From: Nilaparvata lugens
Lineage: Eukaryota > Arthropoda > Insecta > Hemiptera > Delphacidae
NCBI RefSeq assembly: GCF_014356525.2
Contig: NC_052511.1
Span: 6,197,986-6,261,985 of the forward strand
Direction of reading: 5' to 3'
Length of the DNA stretch: 64,000 nucleotides
Below are positions 13,917-27,700 of this stretch, piece after piece. A program made the position numbers and the translations under genes. Position 1 is the first letter of the stretch; every line of letters starts with the position of its first letter. The notes below the pieces were generated by a model. It was given only the letters and a program-made list of their open reading frames with translations. It searched no databases and was not told where the DNA came from.

Positions 13917-14222
13917 CAAATAATTACTGGAGAATAATGTCTACAATTTATTAGATCATTCATAGTATAAAAATATTCAAATTAAAATCTATTTTACTCT
14001 CAGAAAAGCAATAAATTTCTCCTCCAGCATGGAACTACGAAGACGAACGTCCGTATTTAGAGGAGTCAAAAACTAAGCATTTTTGAAATAATTACTGGAG
14101 AATAATGCATTAATTTATTACTGATTTATTAAATCATTCATAGTATGAAAATATTCAAATTCAAGTCTATTTCACTTTCAGAAAAGCAATAAATTTATCC
14201 TTCAGCATGGAGGAGTCGAAAC
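13917..14222. repeat. Tandem duplication of about 170 bp
   Basis: Two diverged copies start at about 13917 and 14086. Both run AAATAATTACTGGAGAATAA to AAAGCAATAAATTT and end near AGCATGGA. No coding sense is visible. Confidence 0.7.
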
Positions 14223-15718
14223 TATAAGCATAATTATTGCTTTATTTATAAATAATAAGTACCGTATACTTAAAAACGATTTGTTAACAAACATCGATGT
14301 CGACTATTCATGTCCGCATTATTCAAAATACAGGAAAAATCTGTACACCTTTAGAATTCCTTGGAACAATAGGTAAATTGTGGAGTGAATTTATAATGCA
14401 ATGCCTTCAATGAAGTAAATAATATTGATGAACAATCAATCAGGTTTACATAAAAGCAAGACGATAAAAAGAGCAATAAGGCATTCTGACTTGATAGGTA
14501 GATAAAATACTCAAAACCGTTAAAATTAATCAGGATTTACTGTTCCACTCTATCTTAATCAATTTCACACAATTTAATTGTTTTTAAGACTTTGTTTTTT
14601 ATGTATAATAGCTGCTAGAATCAATTTAACATCTTTCATTAGATAGGAAATAATGTAGAATGAGAAGACTGTTATTCAAAATCAATTTGAATCAATGAAC
14701 CAAAAACAGGTTAATATAGAAGAGACAAAAATGTCCACAAGCAGCTTCACAGCATCTGCAGGATCCTACTACGAATAAAATAGTCAATACGGTAGTGTTT
14801 AAATGAAATGTGGATGAATATGATAAGATGTCAATGTCATTATTCTGTAGATAGATTGTGAAACCATCTTGCAGAGTATTGAATTATCATGTACAATACA
14901 TTAGGAGAATAATCATATTACATTTAAAAGATAAATAAACTTACAAGAAGTAGAAAAACCTATCGGTACCGGATTTTATTATAAGCAGCTTGACAATAAT
15001 TCTATTTCCCTAATTTTATGGAAATTGGCAAATAAAATGTTAGCATAAACTTGAATTGATTTCATTAATCTTAATATTGAATTTCAAAAGGTTCCATGAA
15101 ACACATTTGTTCAATGGTTTATATTCCAATCAATTTATTAATAATTAGCATACGGTAATGGTAATAAAGAAACAATGAAATGTTGTAAAACCTTAATGCC
15201 AGTCGAGTTTGATTATGGTTACATGGTTTTAAACTAAAGTTTATTCACAATACAAAATATTCATCATATCAATGAAAGCTTGAATAAGCTTTAAAACAGG
15301 CTTTTGCTCCTATTTGTTTTCTCAATCATTCCTACTTATTTTAAAGACATTTTTAAAAACTTGTTTTCAGATCTTGTTTTCAATTGTTTAAAAACCAGCG
15401 GGTAAGTCCACTCCACAGGTGTGGCACTAACTATGTTGCCAATTTTTAAGAATTTTGCTTTGTCATGTTAGTAGCTCTGTAGCAATTATGATCAAGCTGC
15501 TCTTGAATGCGTCTTCCATTCTCCCTCTAATCTGTTCTCTTTTCATCTCTGTGTTGTAGAAAAAGGATGGAGGAAAGAGGGTTTTAGAAGTTTAAAAAGA
15601 GAATATTTTCAGCGGGATACCTCCTCGTTCGTGGTTATGTTCCCAGTATTTTATAGAATGAAAAGATTTCTTGGTTTATTGTAAAATAATTACTAGATTT
15701 TGTAAATCTTGATCCAAA

Positions 15719-15755
15719 ATGAGAGTACTGAAACCGCTTTGGGTGTCTCACGATG
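15719..15755 (+). CDS. HIRA: HIRA exon 1 (start codon)
   Basis: The ATG at 15719 opens [12 protein letters not shown], matching the conserved N-terminus (human MKLLKPTWVNH). It ends in phase 1 at GTAAGA. Codons: residues 1-12 plus one base. Confidence 0.9.
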
Positions 15756-18700
15756 GTAAGATAATATTCATTTTTGATTGAATAATTTCACCGGCTTGTG
15801 GAGTTGAATTGAACATTAAATATTATGACTTCAAACGATCTCCAATTTCTAGAGCCCAATCCATACTATAAAACGTTAAAATCTTGTTTTATCTTCATTT
15901 ATCTCTTTTGTTGTACCTCTTTTACTGACTACTTTACCTACTTGATTTTTTTAAAAATTAGTAACAATTTTTGCTAAGTTATTATTCGTAGCTAAGTTAC
16001 CTAGCTTATCATCAATAATAGTATTGAAAGTTATGGTAATAGGCTAGTATAAATCGATTTAAAAATTAACTTTTCATGTTAATGTTTTATAACTTGTAGC
16101 CTAATTCTTGTACTTGGATAAGTTGAATTCTTTTTTTGTTTCAGATATGCCAATATTTTCAATTGACATTCATCCTGATGGCTCGAGGTTTGCTACAGGG
16201 GGGCAAGGTTGGTTTTTGCTTTCCCTCCTAACAAAAGGTTTTTTCTCAACTAAAAAAATTAGTTACGGTATTCAGGTTTTTTGAATTCGTTCCAATAAGT
16301 AAAAGATTCAAGTTTTAAGTTGGATCTTTGAACAAGTTACTTACGGAATATTAAAAAATAACTTGCTACCAAATCTGCAGAACTTTTTTTGCAAAATCGG
16401 CTCAAATATTTTTCTTTAGATGAATGGCGTCAAATTTTTTTTCAATCAATTTAATATGTAATTCTGATGTCAAAACTACACAAATTAACTGTCGGTCATT
16501 AATTGAAAAAAATGTTACTAATTTCACATTGTAAAACAAGCTTAACACTCTTAAAAATTATTATATTCTCAGTAAATTAGCTTCAAGTAAGCTTGAATGA
16601 CACTTTTAAGACATGCCGATTGCTCATTTATAACAAAAAACCTATTAAGTTTTGAAAATGTTCCAAGTAAGTTAATCGAAAAATAACCTAAAATGCTACA
16701 TAATTCAAATGTTAGGTTAGGAGATTAGATTTTGTTTTAAATGACAATGACTAGCATTAACTAAAACAGACTGACTGAAAGTCATTGAATTTTAATAATA
16801 ATTTTGAGTCACTTGGAACGTTTTATACAATGTGAGGTTAAGTTAGTAACTTTTTTCAAAAAAATTAATATGAATGACCGCCGGCTAATTCATGTAGTTT
16901 TGTCATCACAATAACATATGAAACCAATTGCAATAAAACATTTGACAAAAGGTAGGGTGGTACTAAGCCAAACTGGCATTAAACTACTATTTTTATCCAC
17001 TGTGAGGTCCGGTTGCACAAAAGCCGGTTAAATTTTAACCGTGATTAATTGTAAGAGAACCAATCAGAGAAAGTTTTTTCTAAAAGACGACTTCTCTGAT
17101 TGGTTCTCGTGGAATTAATCACGATTAAAATTTAACCGGCTTTTGTGGAACCTGCACTTTATCTTTCATTGGCTGGCCACTAACGACAGGACATGCATGC
17201 TGAACAAGTGTGTACACACATGTCACACATTGTTGTGTCATCACAAATGAAATGATTCAAACATATTTTTTCATGTTAGGTTTTGTATCTTCGATTTTTG
17301 TTTATTTTTCTTCACTATTCTTATGAGGTCAAATTATGTTTGTATCATTATCATTAGTAATTTTCCAGTTTATTTAATGTTAGAAGCTGCTGTACAGCTG
17401 TATTTTTGCTCAAAGCCCCTCGCTGATGACAAAAAATGCATGTTTACAGTGTTTATACATATGTTAATCATGCATGTCCTGTTGTCAGTGGCTAGCCACA
17501 GTTATTTCAATTTTACTTTTTAGTTCAAATAACTATAAGGTTAAAATGTTAAAGCTTTAAACACTTGAAACTTACAACCAAATCTACAGATGATTCAAGC
17601 AATAACTATTTGCCAGAATTTTGAGTATACCACCTATTTTAGACCACCCAAGTTCATCTAAATTCAATCTTCAATCTTCATTTGTAGGACCATTAACCAG
17701 CCAGATGAGCTGGGTTGGTCATCACGTCAAAAATACAATATCACACAGAATTTTTTGACAACACTGTCACGTCAAAAAATAAAACATAATGGCATAGATG
17801 GCTAAACACGGTGATGGCCACTAAATGTCAACTGTAAACTCCTGAAAAAATTCACTCAAGGAGTAGTATGGTCTGGCAAGCAGCCAGGGCTTGAGTCTCC
17901 TCTTAAACTCAGTCACTCAAATGGCGCACAGATGGAGGTAGCATATTAAACATTTTAATAGCAATATTGGGATAACAGTTCTGAGCCTTACTTAGCCTAC
18001 ATCGAGGAACATTGACTTCGAGAGCATTTCGAAGTGAGTAGGCACTCTGCAACACCCTCAAATTCACTGTCAGATTGGTATTCCTAATACCAACCAGGGA
18101 AGCAAAGATGAACTGGCTAAAAACTATGAGAATCCCGAGTCTGGCGAAGAGTGGCCTACAGTGCTATACTCTTAAAATTATAAAAAGATGTTCTCTATTT
18201 CTGAATTTATACAACTTATAGAGCTTCAATCCTAATATCTGCCTTATAAACCAAGATTTAGAAGAAGTTAGTCTCAACACATATTCTAATGTATTGTTCA
18301 TTCGGTTTTAAATCAAAGAATAACTGATAAGTGATCATTGCTCATCCTGTTTTGTGTGTTCCAGGAGATGATTCTGGTAGAGTTGTTATATGGAATATGG
18401 CGCCAGTTGTAAGTGAAGAGAAAGAAATAGACGAGAACTGTCCAAAAATGCATGTTTACAGTGTTTATACATATGTTAATCATGCATGTCCTGTTGTCAG
18501 TGGCTAGCCACAGTTATTTCAATTTTACTTTTTAGTTCAAATAACTATAAGGTTAAAATGTTAAAGCTTTAAACACTTGAAACTTACAACCAAATCTACA
18601 GATGATTCAAGCAATAACTATTTGCCAGAATTTTGAGTATACCACCTATTTTAGACCACCCAAGTTCATCTAAATTCAATCTTCAATCTTCAATCTTCAT

Positions 18701-21700
18701 TTGTAGGACCATTAACCAGCCAGATGAGCTGGGTTGGTCATCACGTCAAAAATACAATATCACACAGAATTTTTTGACAACACTGTCACGTCAAAAAATA
18801 AAACATAATGGCATAGATGGCTAAACACGGTGATGGCCACTAAATGTCAACTGTAAACTCCTGAAAAAATTCACTCAAGGAGTAGTATGGTCTGGCACGC
18901 AGCCAGGACTTGAGTCTCCTCTTAAACTCACAGTCACTCAAATGACGCACAGATGGAGGTAGCATATTAAACATTTTAATAGCAATATTGGGATAACCGT
19001 TCTGAGCCTTACTTAGCCTACATCGAGGAACATTGACTTCAAGAGCATTTCGAAGTGAGTAGGCACTCTGCAACCCCCTCAAATTCACTGTCAGATTGGT
19101 ATTCCTAATACCAACCAGGGAAGCAAAGATGAACTGGCTAAAAACTGTGAGAATCCCGAGTCTGGCGAAGAGTGGCCTACAGTGCTATACTCTTAAAATT
19201 ATAAAAATATGTTCTCTATATCTGAATTTATACAACTTATAGAGCTTCAATCCTAATATCTGCCTTTTAAACCAAGATTTAGAAGAAGTTAGTCTCAACA
19301 CATATTCTAATGTATTGTTCATTCGGTTTTAAATCAAAGAATAACTGATAAGTGATCATTGCTCATCCTGTTTTGTGTTTCCAGGAGATGATTCTGGTAG
19401 AGTTGTCATATGGAATATGGCGCCAGTAGTAAGTGAAGAGAAAGAAATTGATGAGAACTGTCCAAAAATGCTATGTCAAATGGATAACCATCAAGGTAAG
19501 TTTCGACTGAGTTGTAGAACCGTTCCGTAATGAAATAAAACAGTAGAATTTGACAACATATGTGATTTTATTTAATTAAGGTAAGTTTCTTTGAATTTTG
19601 TGTGGAATCACAAATTACATATCATTTTTTAATTGAACTTGACTTTTCTATCAAACCATCAATTTTATGACTCGTCTCAGTGTTCTATTATGTAGGTACC
19701 TGACGTTGATTCTAAAACCATTTTGATAATATTCATTTATTGTACAAGATACTACAATCACAATTAAATTATGACTTTGAAGGAAAAACTATAAATTGAT
19801 TTTTTTTGCCTTTTCAGCTTGCGTAAACTCAGTCCGATGGAGTTATTCGGGAAAACTTCTGGCCTCAGGTGGAGATGATAAGCTAATTATGGTCTGGAGT
19901 GTTGCAAGATATCCAGGTGGTGAGTATAATCAAATCAAGTTTTATTCAATGATATCACTTGAGGTGCGTACAGATTTACGCGGAGCGAACATGAGCAATT
20001 CACTTTTAATCAGCTGATGCCAAGCTTTTTATATCAGTATTTTACTGTTTCTGTAAAAATACAGATATAGTCAGCTGATTAGAAGTGAATTGCTCATGTT
20101 CGCGGCGCGTATATCTGTACGCACCTTTACATGACAAATTCCATTAATATACAAATGATATTACAGATCATTGAATACTGTTTGCCTAAGAAAAATCTTG
20201 TCTGCAAATAGGAGTGAAATACATTCAGAACCAACTTAAAATGCTCATCTATAAACTCAAATGACAATACTTATCTTAATTAAATTCAATTGTCTTAATA
20301 AATCTCATTAAATTAATTCATAAATTTAAGTTTGTAAAAAAATGATATTATCTTCCAATCTCAATAGTTCCATCTCAACATGTTGTATGTTTTAACTTTT
20401 ATTAAACAATCAATAAGACTGGTCACACACCGATCAGTCAAGACAAGACTAGTAAAGTTTAGTCACAATACTTCACATAGTTACGTATAGAGTCATGTCT
20501 AACTTATTGCAATGACTAAGGCTAGGCACACAACTAGTTAGTCAAGACAAGACAAGACATGATCAGTCACAATACTTCACATAGTTGCTTATGAAGACAA
20601 GTCTAATTGCAATGATTAATCAGTGTGTGTTGCGTCATAAGCAACAATGTGAAGTAATGTGTCTAAACGTGACTGGTCTTGTCTGACTTATCGGTGTGTG
20701 ACCAGCCCAAGACTTAACATTTTCTTAAGGCTGTTGTCTATGAATACAGAGAGCGGGTTGGCGTTCTAAATTCAACGTTCTTGTTAAAACCTGCTAACTG
20801 ACGGTCAGACCACATCGGAAAATGAGAACTCTAGCGAGCCGGAGTTCTTTAAAAGAGTAGACAAAGAACGCCAGTATGGAAATTGATAAGTTAATAATCA
20901 AATTTGTACAAGAAAGATTTAACGTTCATTAAATAGGTATAGAAGCTACAAGTAGGCCTACTAGCTCCGTGTCTAATAGCATAGAGTAAAGATACAGTTT
21001 AATGTGTTTAAGAATTATTCCTGACCAGCAGGAACCCGCAGGAACCAGCAGGTAACCCGTGCTCCGTAAAGGTCTATTTTAAAACTTTACAAACTGAAAA
21101 ATTGATGTAGGCTAATGAAATCTGGAAGAATTGAAAATAGGCCTATAAAATTAACACTGCACAGAGATGTTGTGGAATTTCTCCATATTAAGGTGAAACA
21201 AAAAGATGTTTTCAATTTCACAAAATTCATTTAAGTCCAAACTAGTTTCGATGCACTTGGCATCAGTCTACCACTGATGATGATGCCAAGTGCATCAAAA
21301 CTAGTTTGGACTCAGACATTGACAACATCTTTGTATTTCACCTTAATAGGCCCATAACCATCCTCGGTTAGTTAAGAATCTATATGCAAAATTTCAAGTT
21401 AATCAGTCCAGTAGTTCAGAAGTGATGATGTGTCTAACATAATTTTCCTATCCCGTTCGTGTATAAGCCAGTTATTTCCTTTATTATAGTATCGATTAAA
21501 TATATGTAATAAAAATACAGTAAAGCTGAGTTTACACCAAAGTTATTAACAAGATGTTAATCTCTCCGTCCTTATATATTCTATTAGATTGAACATAACT
21601 TATCATACACATGATGAACATATTATGTGTTTGTCAAGTTCTGTTTAATATTTTAGAATCTATAAGGAAAGGAAAAATAAACATTTTGTTAATAACTTTG

Positions 21701-24700
21701 GTGTAAACGCAGCTATATACGTATTATTATTAAACGAAAAACCAATTTAAATGCTGTAATTCACCCCGAAGACTTCTGCTACTGCAAATATTGACAACAG
21801 GGTAAACAGCTATAGTGAGGTCCACGTTATAATGACAGTATTTGATCAACTTTGGTTTTGCTATCCTTGTCTATCATTCGACAAAGCCGGTGGTACTATC
21901 CCTTTATAGGTCCACAACGATGACAATTATGTTTTTTACAGTGTAGAAATATAATTAATTAATGCAGAGAATCGGCATCGTTATTCTTCTATCTTTATCC
22001 ACTGCCATTATAACGTGGACCTCACTATAGATGGAAATTCGATGAGCGCTACTATTCAAAAATTATTTGTCAGCCCGGGAATCGAACCCAGTACTTCCTA
22101 ATTGCCGGTCAGGAATGCTTACCCTTACACCAAACTTACAATCTTCGGATAGCAGCGCTCATTTATACGAAGTCATAGCCATAATTGCAATATCTCAGTA
22201 ATTTCCATCTGTAGACTGGCTGGCCGCTATGGCTTTGTATAAAATGAGCGCTGCTATCCAGAGATTGTCAGTTTGGTGTAAGGGTAAGCATTCCTGACCG
22301 GCAATTAGGAGGTACTGGGTTCGATTCCCGGGCTGACAAAAAAATTTTGAATGGTAATCTATTATAGTAATATAATTACTATAGATTTTTGAATAGTAAT
22401 AGTAATTTATGAAAAAAGCAAGTTTTAGAATTAGAACCAACCCTGAAAAATTATGAATAGAGCTTCCAATTCTCTTCTAACTTTCTCGATATTTGTCAAG
22501 TATATTTCCTTTTGTTTTCCTATAATTTCTCGTTCTTCCTTTCGATCTAAATTTAAAATTTATAGTTTTTCATGTTTATTTTGGACTAAAATTTTATAAA
22601 AATCCTACAAGTAGTGAAATTCTAACCTTATTTTGGACTTTGTCATCTATAAATTTGGAAGAAAAATAGCACAAGGACTATCTTATCATTTTATCTTGCA
22701 ATGTTATTACATTAGTGTCATTTTCATTGTAAATGAATAAAATAAAATAAATCTTTGAATAACTCTAAGAAAATATATTTTTCCTACAGTTACGTTGAAA
22801 AGTGGCCATTCCTGCACTGATTACAGAACGCAAAGAATCACTTTTCCGCTCTAGTGCGGGAAAATTTTTTTCTGCACTCCAGATTTGCAACATGGCAACG
22901 CAAAATAGTTAGTAGGTTACATGGAGCACCAGTGCAGCGAAATCAAAATTAAGTTGGTAATAGTGACTGTGGTGCACGTTATAGGAATATTGAGGCGGTG
23001 GACAACAGTGGATGACAGCGACAGCCACCACCCACACAGCACACAGCCGCCCCTTCATTCATTTACTACTACATTATTATACAATTTTAAATAAATTAAG
23101 GTTTTTATTAATAATAAAATTACACAGAAAAACATTTGATGCATTTCAGGGAATTTTACCTATAATTACCCACTTTTCATATTCAATGGTAACTGTAGGA
23201 AAAATTAAATGTGAAATACGTGCGCAAAGTTCCTCTGTTGCACTCGAGAAACCATTCCGCCCTCGCCTACGGCTCGGGCGTAAACGTTTCTTTCGGTGCA
23301 GCAAACTGTCACTATGCGCACTAGTTGCACAAATAACTATTTTTCTGTTATTGAAAATAATTTGTGTTATTATTACTCCCTTCTCTCCACATGTTCGTAC
23401 TACTGCAATACTATTAGTTAAGTACTATTAGTTAATTTAAGGCACTAACTATTGTTAATTTGATTTTAAGGGGGTAATGCGGTGTTCGGCAGCAAAGGCA
23501 AGATTAACGTGGAGACGTGGCGGTGCGTCGCGACGCTGAGGGGTCACCACGGCGACGTCCTAGACATGGCATGGTCTCCACACGACACCTGGCTGGCTTC
23601 TTGTTCGGTAGATAACACTGTTATCATATGGGATGCTAATAAAATGCCCGGTCAGTTCAGCCCTCATTGTGTTTCTCTTCCTCAATTTCATACTTGGTTT
23701 GTGTCATTGTTCAATGCTAATTCAAATTCAAATTCATTTTATCTTTCCAGAAAGTGTACATTTTACTATACATTGCCCTGGAAATTACACCTCTAATATG
23801 GAACAAGTCCGTGTTTAGAGGAGGAAATTCACTACAACAATAATAGTTACAGAACAAGAAAAGAAGAAGTTGACTTTCTACAGTTTGAGGCTAGGCGCAC
23901 ACCAGTAAGTCAAGACAAGACATGATCAGACAGGTTTAGTCACAATACTTCACAGAGTTGCTTATGACGCAACTCACACTTGATTAGTCATTGCAATTAG
24001 ACATGTCTTCATAAGCAACTATGTGAAGTATTGTGACTGAACGTGTCTGATCATGTCTTGTCTAGACTTGACTATCTGGTGTGTACCTAGCCTTAGTTTT
24101 CAAACATAAGAACATAACATAATTGTTTGATGTTGTTGGAGAGGCAAGATTGAGGAGGCCAGGGATTGATTTGGGCTGTTTGGCCCCTGAGGCCCGGTTG
24201 CACAAAAACCGGTTAAATTTTAACCGTGATTAATTTCACGAGAACCAATCACAGAAGGCGTTTTTGAAAAGACGGCTTCTTTGATTGGTTCTCCTGGAAT
24301 TTTTTTTTCAATTTCAATTCAATTTCACGATTTAGATTTAACCGGCTTTTGTGCAACCGGCACTTAAACATGTACCTAGATTAATTCTATTGTAATGATT
24401 TTGATGATTCAGACTCATGTGTTGTATTTTTGTTGCAGAAATATTAGCTATATTGAAGGATCATTGTTATTATAACTGGTTCATACAAGCCTTAAACATG
24501 CACCTAGATTAATTTTATTGTAATTAATTTGATGATTCAAACTCATGTGCTGTATTTTTGTTGCAGAAATATTAGCTATATTGAAGGATCATTGTTATTA
24601 TAACTGGTTCATACAAGCCTTAAACATGCACTAGGTTAATTTCTATTGTAATGATTTTGATGATTCAAAGATAGATATATAATTTAGCAGCCACTGACCT

Positions 24701-27700
24701 CCTCTCAAAGGGGTGTAATGGACTTGTCAATCATTTAAGTTATTCAACTTGAATTGTGAATTTATAAAACAGATTGTTACATATACAATGTATACATAAT
24801 ATATTGTTGATATACTCTTAAAGGTCTACGAAAAATCACCGTGAACTAAAGCAACTGAAAAACTCCTGAATCGAATAAAAACACTGTTCTTCCAGTTCTG
24901 TCTTCAACTGAACTCTCAGTTTTCAAGCGTTTGACAGGTTAAATGTGTTGGCAATGCATTGAATAGATGAATACCTACGTTGGTTACCCCTTTCGCACAT
25001 AACGCTGTACGATGTGTTTCATCCCTGAGTCTGTCTCATGTCTGTGTCTTGTCTCATAGGAATGTATCATCATAAAACCCTTCTTGAACATCGACTCATT
25101 TTTTTATAAGACAAATTTCTTCCAACATATATAAACTAGGGAGTGGGAGAATTTTTAATTAATTAAAACTCATGTGCTGTATTTCTGTTGCAGAAATAGT
25201 GGCCATATTGAAAGGTCACTCGGGCCTTGTGAAGGGGGTGACTTGGGACCCGATAGGGAAGTACCTCTCATCGCAGTCTGATGACAAGAGCATTCGAATA
25301 TGGCGAACAGCTGATTGGAAGCAGGAGACTGTGATCAATGAGCCATTCCAGGAAGTAAGTTGACTCACTAAAATGAGGTTCACGTTATAAAGTCAGTGAC
25401 TAGTTAACATTGGTTTACTTTTCATGTCTGTCATTAGACAAAGCAGATAGATCTATCCTTTTCCACCTCTGCACTATCGCCAAATGCTTTGTTGACTAGG
25501 AAGAAACATAATGAACTACCCAAATATTTAATCTCAACTATGAAAATTTATTATAAAATCGTTAGAAAATGTATTTTCTTGACAATTAGAATATTATTAT
25601 TATATCGTATGAGATCGAGTACATCACATCATTTTATTTACAAAGTAAAAGTCACACATTTAAAATCAGTGCGTCAAGCCATTGGATGAAAAATATAATT
25701 AGAATATACTTTTTATGAACAGAGATGATGTGGAATTCCTCCATATTAAGGTGAAATGAAAACGATATTGTCAGTTCCACATAATTGATCGAGCGAAGTG
25801 AGGTCTAAGATTCAAGTCGATGGTTTGGCATTTCTTTTAATGTTTAAATGTTAATATGTTGCGCATTTACGGCGAAACGCGGTAATAGATTTTCATGAAA
25901 TTTGACATGTATGTTCCTTTTTTAATTGCGCGTCGACGTATGTACAAGGTTTTTGGAAATTTTGAATTTCAAGGATAATGTAAAAGGAAAAAGGAGCCTC
26001 CTTCATACGCCAATATTACAGTAAAAATCTGGTGTGGCGCACTCACACAACTTTCCTTGCCGTTATGAAAATTGATCACTGACGCTAGTGTTCCCGCGCA
26101 TCTCAAGTCTACTATTCAAATATTTGAGCCAGCTGGTGACAGGGCAATAACGCTGGAGACACACATGAGGCCTGCTATCTCTTCATAGTGAATGATTTAA
26201 TAGAATCAACAATAATTTGCAATTGAATAATCACATTTTCTCGAATTTAAAGCTTATTTTCAATTTTAGGTGAAAATGTTACTGAACATTAATTGTAGAG
26301 ATTTTCATGCTCAATCTACTCCACTTGATTTTTTTCGCTTCAATTGTATCTGAAGCCTGATAATTGGGAATCTATCTGCATTGATGAGGCGGAGCTCCTG
26401 AAATTTTTACAGATATGGGACTAGTGGCAGTTGATAGAGCTTATCGATGACTATTTTAGGTATGAATTTGATCAAAATCGTTGGAGCCGTTTCCGAGAAA
26501 ATCACGAAAAACCCTGTTTTTGACAACATTTTCGCCATTTTAGCCGCCATCTTGAATTGCATTTGATCGAAATTGTTCGTGTCGGATCCTTATAGTGAAA
26601 GGACCTTAAGTTCCAAATTTCAAGTCGTTCCGTTAATTGGGAGATGAGATATCGTGTACACAGACGCACATACACTCATACATACACACACACACATACA
26701 GACCAATACCCAAAAACCAGTTTTTTGGACTCAGGGGACCTTGAAACGTATAGAAATTTAGAAATTGGGGTACCTTATTTTTTTCGGAAAGCAATACTTT
26801 CCTTACCTATGGTAATAGGGCAAGGAAAGTAAAAAGGAGCCTCCTTCATACGCCAATATTACAGTAAAAATCAGACTATAGAATTATTCATCATAAATCA
26901 GCTGACAAGTGATTACACAGATGTGTGGAAAAGCCAGTCTATTGCTGTATTTCCATAATGTCTATAGTTTCAATTAGGTACTTGTGGATGAGAATACTGC
27001 GTGAGGTCTACTGTTCACAGAACTACTAGTTTATTTGAGCCAAACATAAGTTTCATTGCACTAAGGCATCATCTTCAGTGGTCTTTTTTGGTTAGATTCT
27101 ATCCAATGTTAGTTTGGCTCAAATAAATTATGTGGAACGGTCAATATCGTTTTCATTTCACCTTAAAATAGAATATATTTGAGATGAAGTTGAACATTAT
27201 TAGCAAGACTCGCCAAATAATATTACGTCGTGGATTCCAGTTTCTGTTCTGGTAAACTTGACTTCAAGAGTTTGCAAAATATGTTAATTTTATACAAAAA
27301 TTGAATTCATGTAAACTTGACTAATGTAAACGCCCCTTTAGGTAATACCGGGTCCGGCATAAAAACCTGACGATTTTTGAGGGATGATAATTAAAGTGTG
27401 CTTCGTATAATTAAAACATGTAATATATCAAATTAAAGATAAAATTTTGCAATTTACAGTGAATTACGTAGATTATTCAAAAATGTTTTATTTGATTATG
27501 TCATCCCAATGATTTCCGTTACTTTCCACACACTCACTTGACCTAATTCTAAATTTTGCCATTGCTCGCTCAATCATCACTTGTAGAATTGCTTCGATTT
27601 CTCGTTGAATGACTTCCTTTAGTTCTGTGGATTATTGACTGCCCAATAGCAGTAATTCTGTTTATTCACAAACCCCGACAAATGAAAATGTGCCTCGTCA

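Larger units (their letters stand above)
11640..15718. other. Gene-free region just upstream of HIRA
   Basis: It contains a minus-strand LINE tail (12003-12610), an inverted pair of short AT-rich segments (about 11770-11870 versus 13150-13280), a dispersed repeat (13536-13656) and a tandem duplication (13917-14222). The last 300 bases before the HIRA ATG presumably hold the promoter and 5' UTR, but I see no clear TATA box or initiator. Confidence 0.55.
16208..19384 (+). other. HIRA intron 2, with a 1-kb tandem duplication
   Basis: 3.2 kb. It holds MITEs at 17008-17156 and 17165-17503, minus-strand LINE tails and a tandem duplication that carries a truncated second copy of exon 3. Positions 16210-17000 are AT-rich without recognised features. 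Confidence 0.8.
17432..19470. repeat. HIRA: Tandem duplication of about 1.0 kb including part of HIRA exon 3
   Basis: Copy 1 spans about 17432-18450 and copy 2 about 18444-19470. The offset is 1012 bp at the left side and 1020 bp at the right, explained by small indels. Both breakpoints carry AAAAATG, a 7-base microhomology. Divergence by eye is near 1-2 percent in the intronic part. Copy 2 contains the complete exon 3. Confidence 0.9.
19920..23470 (+). other. HIRA intron 4, packed with repeats
   Basis: 3.55 kb. In order it holds fold-backs at 19962-20127, 20417-20709, 21188-21347, 21533-21716 and 21811-22029, a fold-back with two tRNA-like arms (22041-22362), a SINE-like tail (22585-22752) and a reverse copy of a ~530-bp repeat (22779-23339). 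Confidence 0.8.
23651..25193 (+). other. HIRA intron 5, with two decoy exon 6 starts
   Basis: 1.54 kb. It holds a short SINE-like tail after 23712, a fold-back at 23887-24094, another at 24190-24361, two ~128-bp tandem units each with an extra exon 6 acceptor, and a LINE tail at 24670-25140 that splits the third unit. Confidence 0.8.
25746..27166. mobile_element. Outer layer of a three-level repeat nest
   Basis: The ends TTAAGGTGAAATGAAAACGA and mirror (right end near 27166) belong to the MITE family of 21188-21347. The hairpin-headed repeat (25787-27030) is inserted in its left arm, and that repeat in turn contains the microsatellite-bearing element (26030-26830). Confidence 0.75.

Noticed and set aside
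22266..22338. A functional tRNA gene (anticodon loop CCGGCAA)
   Set aside because: C at position 33 and the inverted duplicate 126 bases away point to a tRNA-derived repeat.
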